NCBI GenBank assembly: GCA_015233935.1
Contig: JADFXB010000028.1
Coordinates: 1 to 36,739, forward strand
DNA length: 36,739 nt
Direction: 5' to 3'
Origin: Magnetococcales bacterium
GTDB taxonomy: Bacteria > Pseudomonadota > Magnetococcia > Magnetococcales > JADFXB01
The position numbers and the translations under genes were made by a program. How positions within the stretch are numbered: the first letter of the stretch is position 1; each line of letters opens with the position of its first letter. Below are positions 1 through 10,612 of this stretch, one piece after another. Under the pieces are notes generated by a model that was given only the letters and a program-made list of their open reading frames with translations, searched no databases and was not told the DNA's origin.

Positions 1-1
1 C

Positions 2-718
2 AACTATTGGCAGACCGAAACCGGATGGCCCATCCTCACCAACTTTGCGGGATTGGGTTTGATGGATCTGAAATTTGGTTCTCCCACCATGCCCGCCTTC
101 GGTTATGATACCATTTTGGTGGATGAGCACAGTGGACAAGAGGTGGGGGCCAATACCAAGGGTTCCCTGATGATCAAGCCACCTTTGCCGCCGGGTTGCA
201 TGACCACTGTTTGGGGGGATGATCAACGGTTTGTGCAGACCTATTTCTCCCGTTTCAAAGAGTTGCTCTATGCCACCTTCGACTATGCCATCCGGGATGA
301 TGACGGCTATTATTTCATCATGGGCCGTGATGACGATGTGATCAATGTGGCAGGCCATCGTCTGGGAACCCGTGAGGTGGAAGAGGCTTTATGTACACAT
401 CCCAGTGTGGCGGAAGCGGCGGCGGTGGGAATCAAGGATGAACTCAAGGGGCAGGAGATTGAAGCCTTTGTGGTCCTCATGAGCAATGTGGTTCCGCCCA
501 GTGAAGAGGAGTTGAAAGGGGTGGTGGCCCGCCAGATTGGTGGTATTGCCAAACCCAAATTTTTGCATGTGGTGACCGCCCTGCCCAAGACCCGTTCCGG
601 CAAGGTGATTCGTCGTGCCATCCTGGCCATCGCGGAAGGGCGGGATCCTGGCGATTTGCCCACCTTGGAAGACAGCAAGACGTTGGATATCATCCGTGAG
701 GCTGTTACCCAGCGTTAA
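2..718 (+). CDS. prpE: Propionyl-CoA synthetase (propionate-CoA ligase), C-terminal part
   Basis: The gene runs in from the left edge; 238 residues are visible, roughly the last third of an acyl-AMP-forming ligase of about 630 residues. The visible part begins just inside the conserved YWQTETGWPI motif. A tryptophan-proline after the glycine is typical of PrpE, whereas acetyl-CoA synthetases usually have GG there. Next come the PPLPPGC and WGDD segments, the hinge and adenylate-contact motif DDVINVAGHRLGTREVEE, and the C-terminal PKTRSGKVIRRAI motif, whose SGK lysine is the catalytic and commonly acetylated residue. The enzyme activates propionate to propionyl-CoA in the cytoplasm via propionyl-AMP. 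A strong hairpin follows the TAA stop, so it ends its transcript. An Acs-family enzyme of other specificity is possible, but PrpE is the best fit. Confidence 0.85.
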   Translation, partial: NYWQTETGWPILTNFAGLGLMDLKFGSPTMPAFGYDTILVDEHSGQEVGANTKGSLMIKPPLPPGCMTTVWGDDQRFVQTYFSRFKELLYATFDYAIRDDDGYYFIMGRDDDVINVAGHRLGTREVEEALCTHPSVAEAAAVGIKDELKGQEIEAFVVLMSNVVPPSEEELKGVVARQIGGIAKPKFLHVVTALPKTRSGKVIRRAILAIAEGRDPGDLPTLEDSKTLDIIREAVTQR

Positions 719-727
719 CACTCTTTT

Positions 728-760
728 CCAACCCGCCGGGGTAATCCGGCGGGTTGGTTT
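728..760 (+). terminator. Rho-independent terminator after prpE
   Basis: A perfect 12-bp GC-rich stem (728-739 with 746-757, six-base loop GGTAAT) begins 10 bases after the prpE stop and is followed by a short T run. The T run is weak, but position and stem strength fit a terminator. Confidence 0.75.
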
Positions 761-838
761 GGTGATAAATATAACTAGAATAATATTTAAAATGAGAGCG
801 ATTTTTATTCCTATTAAGTCGTTTTGAGGTGGCAAATC

Positions 839-943
839 ATGGAATATTGGATTACGTTATCAGACAAAATTAAAATTATGTTTAAAAAGAGGGGGCGAAT
901 CCAGGTATTGGACGTTCAGAAATTGCATCAATGGGCTGTTTGA
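839..943 (+). CDS. Possible 34-residue small protein
   Basis: A short reading frame opens with ATG at 839, six bases after a purine-rich GAGGTGG sequence (826-832) that would serve as a ribosome binding site, and stops at TGA 941-943. The product would be basic and amphipathic (MEYWITLSDKIKIMFKKR at its start). It lies in AT-rich DNA, and its last codons overlap the -35/-10 region assigned to the next gene. I recognise no family. The RBS is the only positive evidence, so this could be chance. Confidence 0.22.
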   Translation: MEYWITLSDKIKIMFKKRGRIQVLDVQKLHQWAV

Positions 944-950
944 TTATAAT
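923..950 (+). promoter_or_regulatory. Sigma70-type promoter for the PstS-like gene
   Basis: TTGCAT (923-928) is separated by 16 bases from a perfect TATAAT (945-950). This places a start site near 957, about 50 bases ahead of the ATG at 1006. It probably drives the binding protein and the chemoreceptor behind it. Confidence 0.6.
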
Positions 951-1005
951 CAAGGGTTACTTCATACCCATAATCTGGTAACAACACTTTCTCGGGAAGA
1001 ATGCC

Positions 1006-1755
1006 ATGAAGGTACGTCATTTGTTGATGGGACTGGTGGGAATACTCACGGCTGCGGTGGGGTATGGTGAAACATTGGAAGTGGCAGGTTCCACCACCGT
1101 GGAAAAGAGTATTCTGGAGCCGGTGGCCAAACAGTTGCAGGAAGCGACGGGGGTTGCCATCTCTGTACGGGGTGTCAACACTGGGCGCGGGTTTGAAGAG
1201 TTGAAAGAGGGCAAGATCAAGGCCTCCATCGCCTCTGCCCCCTTGAGCAGTATTCTGGCCAAGGCAGGATTGCCCAACGATGGCACCTATCAGGAACATG
1301 TGCTGCGGGTGGATGTGATTGCCCCTATTGTGCACAAGGAAAATCCGGTCAATGAATTGACCTGGGAGCAGCTTTCTGATCTCAATACCGGTAAGGTCAC
1401 CAACTGGAAGGATGTGGGTGGGGCGGATCAGGCAGTGGTGGTGGTCACCTCCCAGTCCACGGCGGCGACCCGGATGATGTTTCAGGAAATGGTGATGAAA
1501 AAGGCCGATTATGCCTCTGGTATTCGTGAGGTGAAATCCACCCGTGAAGAGGTGGATTTGGTGAGTAAATTCAAGGGGGGCATCGGTGCTGTATCGGTGA
1601 GTTTTCTCAGTCTCAACCCGGACAAGGTGAAGGTGGTCAAGAGCAAGGAGATCAACCGTCCGTTGAGTTTCATCACCAAGGGAGCACCCGATCCGGTGGT
1701 GCAGAAGGTGTTGGATTATCTGAAAACCGATGCCGCACAAAAAATGTTTCGTTGA
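1006..1755 (+). CDS. PstS-like periplasmic substrate-binding protein
   Basis: This 249-residue protein has a signal peptide (residues 1 to about 20, basic MKVR then a hydrophobic stretch ending near VGYGE). It is followed by a PBP-like fold of the PstS type. The AGSTTVEKS segment just after the signal peptide and the later SQSTAATR segment correspond to the serine/threonine loops that hold phosphate or a similar oxyanion in this family. The mature protein would act in the periplasm. A GGGAAG ribosome site precedes the ATG. No pstC, pstA or pstB follows. Instead a chemoreceptor gene starts 38 bases downstream, so this may be a sensory binding protein rather than part of an ABC importer. The ligand cannot be assigned from sequence; phosphate is the family default. 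Confidence 0.75.
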   Translation: MKVRHLLMGLVGILTAAVGYGETLEVAGSTTVEKSILEPVAKQLQEATGVAISVRGVNTGRGFEELKEGKIKASIASAPLSSILAKAGLPNDGTYQEHVLRVDVIAPIVHKENPVNELTWEQLSDLNTGKVTNWKDVGGADQAVVVVTSQSTAATRMMFQEMVMKKADYASGIREVKSTREEVDLVSKFKGGIGAVSVSFLSLNPDKVKVVKSKEINRPLSFITKGAPDPVVQKVLDYLKTDAAQKMFR

Positions 1756-1793
1756 ACGGTTGAGTCGTTCCTGTCCCAGGGAAGGGTGGAGTC

Positions 1794-4238
1794 ATGAAGC
1801 TGATTGTCAAAACATTGTGGATACCGTCTGCCATACTGGTGGTGATCTTTTTGGGTTTGAGCTTGATCATCAGTTCCATCTTGACGGGTAATGCCCAAAA
1901 GGGGCAGGAGAGTGAACTGCAAGCCTTGGTTGCCAGTGAAAGTCGCCGCATCATGACCGGCCTTTCCCTGGTCACCGCCACCCAGCAACCGGGGGATGCC
2001 ATGCTGGGGTTGGAAGGTAAGGATGACACCCTGGCCAAGGATGTGGTCACCCTGGTGGCCAACCTGGGATTGGATGGGGTGGTCTTTACCGATCTCAAGG
2101 GTAAAACCCTTTATTCCACAGTGAAAGATCCACCCGCCAACCTGGATAAGGTGGTTAGCGGCCTGGATGGCAAAAAAATGGAAAAACGCCTGTTGGTATT
2201 GGATAACTACCTGGTAGCGTTGGGTTCCATCAAGGATGTGGACACCATTAAGGGGTATCTGGTTTTCCTGGTAACCATTCCGCCCTCCCTGCAAGCGGTG
2301 GTGGAACATACCATGCAGGGGATGGACAAGGGACAACAGGGGATCAAACAGCCGTCCATCCGTGAAGAGATCGAGGCCATTCGGGATGAGATCGTCACCG
2401 TCTCTGACGCTTTTCTCAAACAGGTTTTGACCACCTTCTCTATCCTGCTGGTTGCGGGTTTGGCGTTGGTCATGGTGGTTTTACTGGTGATTGCTCGGGG
2501 TATTTTGGGGCCGGTCAATTTGGTAAAGGGAAATGTGGAGGTCATGTCGTCGGGGGACTTGACCCAACGAATTGCCATCCCGGCCAAAAAGGATGAAATT
2601 TTTGAAATGGCGGAAGGGGTCAATCGCATGGCAGACGGGTTGAGTAATATTGCCCGCATGCTGCATTTGCAAGCTGCAACCTTGGGATCGGCATCCGAGG
2701 GATTTATTCCCTTTTTTGAGGGTTTGAAACAACAGGCGGCCATGTTGCAGAAAAGTGCCAGGGAGGCCATGAACTCCAACGACCACATCGATGGTGAAAC
2801 CTACCAGTTGCGGGCCAATGTGGACAAGGTGGCACAAACCATTGAAGGATTCATCCGCAAGGTTCACCAATTGGGAGAAAACATCAGCAACATTGCGGCG
2901 GCGGCGGAAGAGGCCAGTCAAAATGTGAGCACCATGGCTTCGGCGGCGGAGGAAATGTCCTCCAACGTCAATTCGGTCAACAGCAATCTGCAGCGGGTGG
3001 CTGAATCGGTGGATTCGGTGATCCACGCAACCCAACAGGTGAATGCCTCCCAGGAGGAGGTGAGAAGACGCTGCCAGTCGGCGGTGACCTCTTCGGGTTT
3101 GGCCGATCAACATGCCAATGGGGCCAGTCAGGTGATGGAATCCCTGGACAAGGCGGCGGTGGAAATTGGCAAAGTGGTCAACGTCATCCGCAACATTGCT
3201 GAACAAACCAAAATGTTGGCTCTCAATGCGGCCATTGAAGCGGCAGGGGCGGGCGAGGCTGGGAAGGGTTTCGCGGTGGTGGCCAATGAGGTGAAGGAGT
3301 TGGCCCGTCAGACCAGTGAAGCCACCCAGATGATTGGTCAACGTATTGGGGAGATTCAGGTTCAAACCAAAAGTGCCCGTCATGCGGTGGGTGAAATTGC
3401 CAGTCAGATCCAGCAGGTGAATAGTGGGCAAGGGCAAATATTGCAGGCGGTGGAAACCCAGGGTGTGGCCATGGGGCGGATTGTGGGGGATATCGATAAG
3501 GTTTCCACAGCGGCACAGGAGGTGACCCGTAACGCCCATGAGTTGGAGTTGGCCATTCAGGAAGTTGCCCGGGCAGCGGCAGAAGCGGCCATGGGTACGG
3601 CGGAAATCGCTCGCGCCTCCTCTGATGCGGCCAACCAGGCTGACTACCTCATTCGGGATGGTCAGGGGGCGGATCAAGAGGTCAAGGCGGTTCAAAATAT
3701 GGGGCAGGGTATTTTGGAATCTTCTGCCGAGGTGCAAAAACGGGGATTGCTCACCTATGACTCGGCCAATGCCATGGCAGGTTGGATCTCCCAGGCCCAA
3801 ACCATGCGGGATATTATCAATCAGACCAGTGAAGGGTTACTTCGCTCAGCCACCCAGTTGAACATTGGTACGGAACCCTATGATGTGAGGAAAATTAAAT
3901 CCGCCCATCTCAACTGGCTGGCCCGTTTGACGGAGAGTGTTGCGGCGGGCATTCTCATGCCAGAAAAGGATATTACCAACAGCCATCAGTGCGCCTTCGG
4001 CAAATGGTATGATACAGAAGGGTTGCAACGCTTTGGCCATATTGAAATTTTCAAACAGGTGGGCATTGCCCATGAAAAAGTCCACCTCAAAGGTAGAGAG
4101 GTTTATGAGTTATCCAAGGCAGGCAAGCATGGGGAAGCTTTGAGTTTGGTCCAACAGTTGGTTGATCGGGAGCGGGCAGAACTGTTCTCCCTGTTGGATG
4201 AAATGTACCAATCCCATGATGTGTGGCACAATCCCTAG
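1794..4238 (+). CDS. Methyl-accepting chemotaxis protein with C-terminal CZB zinc-binding domain
   Basis: This 814-residue transmembrane chemoreceptor has a first membrane helix at about 7-31, a Cache-like periplasmic sensor to about 205, a second helix at about 213-236, a HAMP domain to about 290, and then long signalling coiled coils. The cytoplasmic tip that contacts CheA and CheW is the conserved [15 protein letters not shown] hairpin at residues 470-503. The C-terminus holds a chemoreceptor zinc-binding (CZB) domain. Its expected ligands are visible as H705, C733 (in CAFGKWY), H760 and H764. CZB domains are known to respond to zinc, pH or hypochlorous acid through the Zn-thiolate. The gene follows the PstS-like binding protein by 38 bases and precedes a receiver gene, suggesting one sensory unit. 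The ligand is unknown. Confidence 0.93.
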   Translation: MKLIVKTLWIPSAILVVIFLGLSLIISSILTGNAQKGQESELQALVASESRRIMTGLSLVTATQQPGDAMLGLEGKDDTLAKDVVTLVANLGLDGVVFTDLKGKTLYSTVKDPPANLDKVVSGLDGKKMEKRLLVLDNYLVALGSIKDVDTIKGYLVFLVTIPPSLQAVVEHTMQGMDKGQQGIKQPSIREEIEAIRDEIVTVSDAFLKQVLTTFSILLVAGLALVMVVLLVIARGILGPVNLVKGNVEVMSSGDLTQRIAIPAKKDEIFEMAEGVNRMADGLSNIARMLHLQAATLGSASEGFIPFFEGLKQQAAMLQKSAREAMNSNDHIDGETYQLRANVDKVAQTIEGFIRKVHQLGENISNIAAAAEEASQNVSTMASAAEEMSSNVNSVNSNLQRVAESVDSVIHATQQVNASQEEVRRRCQSAVTSSGLADQHANGASQVMESLDKAAVEIGKVVNVIRNIAEQTKMLALNAAIEAAGAGEAGKGFAVVANEVKELARQTSEATQMIGQRIGEIQVQTKSARHAVGEIASQIQQVNSGQGQILQAVETQGVAMGRIVGDIDKVSTAAQEVTRNAHELELAIQEVARAAAEAAMGTAEIARASSDAANQADYLIRDGQGADQEVKAVQNMGQGILESSAEVQKRGLLTYDSANAMAGWISQAQTMRDIINQTSEGLLRSATQLNIGTEPYDVRKIKSAHLNWLARLTESVAAGILMPEKDITNSHQCAFGKWYDTEGLQRFGHIEIFKQVGIAHEKVHLKGREVYELSKAGKHGEALSLVQQLVDRERAELFSLLDEMYQSHDVWHNP

Positions 4239-4359
4239 TGGGAAGTCCTCTTCTCGTCCCTGGCAAAGCACAAAACTTTCATGTCATTGTTGGAAAAATT
4301 GATGTATGCTTGGCACAAACGAGTGGGGATTCTTTAACACAGCTCATGGGAACCTGTTG

Positions 4360-4728
4360 GTGGCCAAGATACTGATTATCGACGATGAAATCCCGGTACG
4401 GGTCTACTTGCGGCAGATTTTGGAGGGAGTGCATGAGGTTTTGGAAGCAGCCAATGGCAAGGTTGGGCTGCGTCTGTACTGGGAACATATGCCCGAACTG
4501 GTCATCACCGACATTCTTATGCCGGAAAAAGATGGTGTGGAAGTGATCATGGAGTTGGTGGATCAGGCCCCCGGTGTGAAAATTATTGCCATCTCCGGCG
4601 GCGGTCGCGGGCTGGATGCCAATTTTAACCTGCGGGTGGCACAGGATTTTGGTGCCCTGCGGGCTTTGGCCAAACCTTTCACCCGGCGGGAGGTGTTGGA
4701 TTTGGTCAACGATCTCCTGGGTGGTTGA
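4360..4728 (+). CDS. Single-domain response regulator (CheY-like receiver)
   Basis: This receiver has no output domain. With a GTG start at 4360, seven bases after GGGAA, the protein is 122 residues and begins MAKILIIDDE, the usual start of this fold. An ATG at 4306 in the same frame would add an 18-residue tail unlike the family and lacks a ribosome site. Acidic residues D8 and D9, phospho-acceptor D51 (TDILMP), S79 and K105 (AKPF) are all in place, so it should be phosphorylated normally. It lies 121 bases after the chemoreceptor and may take phosphate from a CheA or another kinase outside the window. The glycine-rich SGGGRG after S79 resembles receivers that are not the classical motor-binding CheY. 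Confidence 0.85.
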   Translation: MAKILIIDDEIPVRVYLRQILEGVHEVLEAANGKVGLRLYWEHMPELVITDILMPEKDGVEVIMELVDQAPGVKIIAISGGGRGLDANFNLRVAQDFGALRALAKPFTRREVLDLVNDLLGG

Positions 4729-4746
4729 CCCAGACGGGAGAAGTGA

Positions 4747-5862
4747 ATGGCCAATCTGCACAAAAAATTGGATGAGTGGCTGGCGGCTGGCCTGCTGACA
4801 CCTCAACAGGTGGATGCCATCCAGACCTATGAAGGTGAACGTCCTGCCAGTCGCTGGGTCTACATGGCCTTTCTGGGATTGGGGGCACTGGCCCTTGGCA
4901 TCGGTTTGATCTCCCTGGTGGCGACCAATTGGGAGGATATCCCGGATCTGGTCAAACTTGCCACCGCCTTTTCCTTGTTGCTCCTGTTGGCTTTGGGAAC
5001 GTGGCATCGCCTGCAAAGGGGGGAAGAAACCCTGCTGGTAGTCTTCATGTTTGCCAATCTGGCCTGTCTGGGGTTGATCTCCCAGGTCTACCACACCGGG
5101 GGCAAACTCTATGACGCCCTCCTCTTCTGGTGTGGTATCACCTTTCTTTCCACCCTGTTGTCCAAGGGGCGATTTGTCCCCATGCTGTGGCTCTCCCTGT
5201 TTATCAGCTCCTGGTTTTTCTGGTTGTCGGAAACCCCCATCGTGGCGGTTCGCTATCGGGATGATGTGGTGGTGAGCAGTCTGCTGGCTCTGCCCTATCT
5301 CTGTGGCTGGTTGGCAGGTCTGTTGTTCAGGCAGTGGGATAACGGTTATGGCTGGGCTTTGCAAAAATGGGCCTTGCTGGCGGCCATAGGGGTGGTGGCG
5401 GTGGTGGATGTTCTTCTCTCCAATACCGATTGGCACCGCAATGATTATGGCGTCTTTCTCCCTGCCATCCTGTTGGCCATGGCGGCTCTGGTCTATCTGA
5501 CTCTTCAGGGGCGTCTTACCGGAATTCGTCGCAACCTGGCCATGGGGGTGATTCTGCTCCATCTATTGCAAATGGTGATGGAACTCAATGTGGATCGCGC
5601 CCCCTTCCTGGGCTTTTTCTTCACCGAAGCCATCTTCTCCCTGGCCGCCTGTCTGGCGGTTATCATGGGACATCAACGCCTCTTCCGGTTGTTGATTCTG
5701 GCGGTTGGCTTGCGCATTGTGGTTGCTTATTTCCATGCGGCGGGTGGTCTGGCCTTCACCGGTTTTGGCCTGATATTTTTTGGACTTCTCCTCATGGGCG
5801 CGGTTAGTTTGTGGCGGCGGTATGCTCGTCAACTGCAAGGCTGGCTGGAGGAACTGGCATGA
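4747..5862 (+). CDS. DUF2157 integral membrane protein
   Basis: This 371-residue protein has a soluble N-terminal segment (about residues 1-36, DEWLAAGLLTPQQVDAI) that matches the DUF2157 start. About eleven hydrophobic helices follow to the C-terminus. Function is unknown for the family, and it sits in the inner membrane. It starts 18 bases after the receiver gene and overlaps the next gene by an ATGA stop-start junction. Pairing of DUF2157 with a GDYXXLXY protein is a recurrent arrangement, so the two probably act together. Confidence 0.8.
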   Translation: MANLHKKLDEWLAAGLLTPQQVDAIQTYEGERPASRWVYMAFLGLGALALGIGLISLVATNWEDIPDLVKLATAFSLLLLLALGTWHRLQRGEETLLVVFMFANLACLGLISQVYHTGGKLYDALLFWCGITFLSTLLSKGRFVPMLWLSLFISSWFFWLSETPIVAVRYRDDVVVSSLLALPYLCGWLAGLLFRQWDNGYGWALQKWALLAAIGVVAVVDVLLSNTDWHRNDYGVFLPAILLAMAALVYLTLQGRLTGIRRNLAMGVILLHLLQMVMELNVDRAPFLGFFFTEAIFSLAACLAVIMGHQRLFRLLILAVGLRIVVAYFHAAGGLAFTGFGLIFFGLLLMGAVSLWRRYARQLQGWLEELA

Positions 5863-6356
5863 TTCAACACTCCCTCCTGCGTGCCCTCTTTCTGTTGATC
5901 CCGGTGGTTGCCCTCCTGGGGGTGGCGGTCAACAGTTACTTCAAGGTGCAAAATGGCATCGAGTTTATCCTGCCGGTGGAAGGGTTTGATCCACGGGATC
6001 TGTTGGCCGGTCACTATCTCATCTATCGCCCGGTTTATAAATCACCCCAGGATATGTGTCTCCAGCGAGAATCTCCCCTGCCGGTCTATTATTGTACCGA
6101 AGAGGGCTATTTTGTGGATGGTCAGTACAACAATAAGCCCACCTGTGACCTGTTCATCCGTGGTCAGTGCGAGGATGGGCGTTTTGTGGCGGGGGTGGAA
6201 CGGTTTTATATCCCAGAAGGGCGGGCCATCGTTCTTGATCGGGCTGTGCGGGAAAACAAGGGATCGGTGGTTCTGGCCATCGACCCCAAAACTGGGGAAA
6301 CCAGGGTGAAAGACTTTCTGCTGAATGGTCGCTCCTGGCGGGAATACGGGAAGTAA
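5859..6356 (+). CDS. GDYXXLXY-domain membrane-anchored protein
   Basis: This 165-residue protein starts at the ATG that overlaps the DUF2157 stop codon (ATGA), so translation is likely coupled. One hydrophobic segment at about residues 7-25 anchors it in the inner membrane, with the rest probably periplasmic. The family signature appears at residues 44-56 as DPRDLLAGHYLIY; the usual aspartate of G-D-Y is histidine here. Four cysteines (in MCLQ, YYCTEE, TCDLF and QCEDG) could form disulfides. The role is unknown, and context ties it to the DUF2157 partner. Confidence 0.78.
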   Translation: MIQHSLLRALFLLIPVVALLGVAVNSYFKVQNGIEFILPVEGFDPRDLLAGHYLIYRPVYKSPQDMCLQRESPLPVYYCTEEGYFVDGQYNNKPTCDLFIRGQCEDGRFVAGVERFYIPEGRAIVLDRAVRENKGSVVLAIDPKTGETRVKDFLLNGRSWREYGK

Positions 6357-6379
6357 AATCATTTCAAGCCGGGAGAATC

Positions 6380-7411
6380 ATGTTGTCCGACAAGGTGCAG
6401 GTTTTTGACTGGAGTAAAGGGGAAAAAGGGGACCTCCCCATTCCGGCTGAGGTGAAATTTCTCCTCTCCCGTTGGGGTGGAAAGCTGGGACGGTTTTTGC
6501 TTCTCAATCGCATGCTGTCCAAGATGGCCGGGTTTGTCTTGTGCAGCCGTACCCTGTCCGCCATGATGTATGCCTCCGGGCTTGCCAAAGTTTTCAATAG
6601 TCAGATTGCTGCCACCGGCAAAGCCCATGGTTATGCCACCTTGAACCAGGCCTTCACCCATCGCTACCCCCGTCCCACCTATCCGGTGAATCAGGGGGAG
6701 GCAAGCCACCATTTTTTAGTGGCCCCCTGTGATGCTTATCTTTCCATGCGACCCATTGTGGATTCGCGGGTGGCGGTTTTCCCCGGATTATGGGTGGATT
6801 TGCCCACCTTGTTGGGGGATGCACCCTGGTCCGAGTTTGTTGGGGGGAGTTTTCTCCTGTTCACCCTCAAGCCCCATCATGATCACACCCTGGATTTTCC
6901 CCTCACCAGTCGTATCCACACCCCACCTGTGGAGTTGGCCGCCAAACGCTGGCGGGTGGGTTCCACCGATCCCGCTTTTTTGCGCCGGGCGGCTGGCCAG
7001 GGCTTAGGGGTTCTGGACCAAAACCATCGGGTGGTGACTTTGTTGGAGAGTATTCCTTATCCGGGTCTTTATGCTTTTATCGAGGTGGGGGCCATGGCTG
7101 TCAACTCCATTGCCCAGGATTATGACGGTGGACGCCCCATTCATCCGGCAGGAATGCAAAAATCCCATTTTAATTTTGGCTCAACGGTGATCCTGCTTCT
7201 TTCCCGCACCTTGAACAGCCATTTCCAACCTGTGCGGGAATTGATGGAGGCGGCCAGCGGACTTTCGGTCTGTGAGGTAAAACGGGGCAATGTGGTTTGT
7301 TTTGCCAAGGAGACGCCGGAAGGCAGTTATCGGGTGGCCGATACCGTTACCCTGGAAATTCGCCGGTTCGCCGGTGCCCTGGAAGAACGGATCTTGCGCC
7401 AACCGGCCTAA
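6380..7411 (+). CDS. Phosphatidylserine decarboxylase-like protein
   Basis: This 343-residue protein matches the phosphatidylserine decarboxylase fold in motif order. The APCDAYLSM segment matches the usual SP(A/C)DG region. LKPHHDHTLDFP stands where the family has a P-x-D-Y-H-R-x-H motif. FGSTV, with S268, is the self-cleavage site that makes the pyruvoyl group. Classical enzymes convert phosphatidylserine to phosphatidylethanolamine at the inner membrane. This one is divergent: the HRFH motif is altered and about 80 extra N-terminal residues precede the domain. The self-processing serine suggests it is active, but the substrate could differ. It stands alone between the GDYXXLXY gene and accA, with no pssA nearby. 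Confidence 0.72.
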   Translation: MLSDKVQVFDWSKGEKGDLPIPAEVKFLLSRWGGKLGRFLLLNRMLSKMAGFVLCSRTLSAMMYASGLAKVFNSQIAATGKAHGYATLNQAFTHRYPRPTYPVNQGEASHHFLVAPCDAYLSMRPIVDSRVAVFPGLWVDLPTLLGDAPWSEFVGGSFLLFTLKPHHDHTLDFPLTSRIHTPPVELAAKRWRVGSTDPAFLRRAAGQGLGVLDQNHRVVTLLESIPYPGLYAFIEVGAMAVNSIAQDYDGGRPIHPAGMQKSHFNFGSTVILLLSRTLNSHFQPVRELMEAASGLSVCEVKRGNVVCFAKETPEGSYRVADTVTLEIRRFAGALEERILRQPA

Positions 7412-7471
7412 TGGGGGATTATCTTCTGCTGCCATAGGGTGGCAGATATCACTTTGTCGTGGGGGTTGGGG

Positions 7472-8455
7472 ATGAATCGTGCTGTCATACCGCCGCAAAC
7501 GCGGACCTTCCTGGAATTTGAACGACCCATTGGCGAGTTGATGGCCAAGGTGGATGAACTGCGTCTGCTCTCCACCACCACGCCGGAACTCAGCCTGCGG
7601 GATGAAATTTCCCAACTGGAAGACAAGGTGCGCTCCCTCACCGAGGATATCTTCAGCAAGCTTACCCCCTGGCAAAAGACCCAGCTCTCCCGCCATCCCG
7701 ACCGCCCCTATGCCGGGGACTACCTGGAGAGTGTTTTCCAAAATTTTGTAGAATTGCATGGGGACAGAAATGCCTCCGACGACAAGGCCATGATTACGGG
7801 TATGGCCTTGCTGGAAGATATTCAGGTGATGGTCATCGCCCAGGAAAAGGGACGGGGCACCAAGGATCGGGTTTATCGCAATTTTGGCATGCCGCGCCCG
7901 GAGGGTTATCGGAAGGCCTTGCGCATGATGCTGATGGCGGAAAAATTCCGGTTGCCCATTATTTGCCTTATAGATACCCCTGGAGCCTTCCCCGGCAAGG
8001 ATGCGGAAGAGCGGGGCCAGGCGGAGGCCATTGCCCGCAATTTGCGGGAGATGATCAAGTTGACGGTTCCCATTATTTGTGTGGTGATTGGTGAGGGGGG
8101 ATCGGGTGGTGCCTTGGCCATTGGTTTGGGCAATCGGGTATTGATGATGCAGTATGCCATCTATTCGGTGATCTCTCCTGAAGGGTGTGCCTCCATTTTG
8201 TGGAAGGATTCCGCCAAGGCCGACCTGGCTGCGGAAGCGTTGCGCCTGACTGCCGAGGAGGTTCTTACCCATAAAGTGGTGGACGGGGTGATCCCGGAAC
8301 CGGTGGGGGGTGCCCATCGCAATCCTGCCAAGGCCTCTGATTTATTGCGGGAGCATCTTTTGGGACATTTGCGGGAGCTTTCCCGTCTTTCACCATCCCA
8401 ACTGGCCAAACAGCGTTTTGATAAATTTATGGCCATGGGTGCCCAGGAAGAGTAA
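7472..8455 (+). CDS. accA: Acetyl-CoA carboxylase carboxyltransferase subunit alpha
   Basis: This 327-residue protein is the usual length for AccA. With AccD it transfers carboxyl from carboxybiotin to acetyl-CoA, giving malonyl-CoA for fatty acid synthesis. Recognisable blocks are the N-terminal FLEFERPIGEL, the central DTPGAFPGKDAEERGQAEAI, and IGEGGSGGALAIGLGN, the crotonase-fold oxyanion and CoA-binding region. The family-typical EGCASILWKD follows. The ATG at 7472 with an upstream GGGG tract is preferred to a GTG at 7439, which would add eleven unrelated residues. It is followed 29 bases later by ligA on the same strand. Confidence 0.97.
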   Translation: MNRAVIPPQTRTFLEFERPIGELMAKVDELRLLSTTTPELSLRDEISQLEDKVRSLTEDIFSKLTPWQKTQLSRHPDRPYAGDYLESVFQNFVELHGDRNASDDKAMITGMALLEDIQVMVIAQEKGRGTKDRVYRNFGMPRPEGYRKALRMMLMAEKFRLPIICLIDTPGAFPGKDAEERGQAEAIARNLREMIKLTVPIICVVIGEGGSGGALAIGLGNRVLMMQYAIYSVISPEGCASILWKDSAKADLAAEALRLTAEEVLTHKVVDGVIPEPVGGAHRNPAKASDLLREHLLGHLRELSRLSPSQLAKQRFDKFMAMGAQEE

Positions 8456-8469
8456 TCCCCGGATTTTGA

Positions 8470-10512
<2,043 letters not shown>

Positions 10513-10532
10513 AGAAAAGGCAATGCCACCCC

Positions 10533-10561
10533 TTGGGATGACACAGCCTCCGCCTTATATA
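10533..10561 (+). promoter_or_regulatory. Probable sigma70 promoter for the pilin accessory gene
   Basis: TTGGGA (10533-10538), a 17-base spacer and TATATA (10556-10561) lie in the 100-base gap after ligA. A start near 10568 would give a leader of about 45 bases to the ATG at 10613. Confidence 0.45.
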
Positions 10562-10612
10562 GTAACCAAGAAGGATGCAATAGAAAAATGGCATGGTCCT
10601 GGAGGTGAGAAG

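Noticed and set aside
2481-3800. A 439-codon minus-strand frame inside the chemoreceptor gene
   Set aside because: The opposite strand encodes an unmistakable chemoreceptor signalling domain, and the frame's protein looks like no family.
4306-4320. Possible sigma54 site (TTGGCAC) before the receiver gene
   Set aside because: The required GC element at the correct spacing downstream is missing.
4306-4359. Upstream ATG for the receiver gene
   Set aside because: It adds 18 residues not found in receivers and has no ribosome site, whereas the GTG at 4360 has both the site and the normal protein start.
4279-5562. A 427-codon minus-strand frame opposite the receiver and DUF2157 genes
   Set aside because: Its glutamine/histidine-rich composition is typical of antisense frames, and it covers two well-supported genes.
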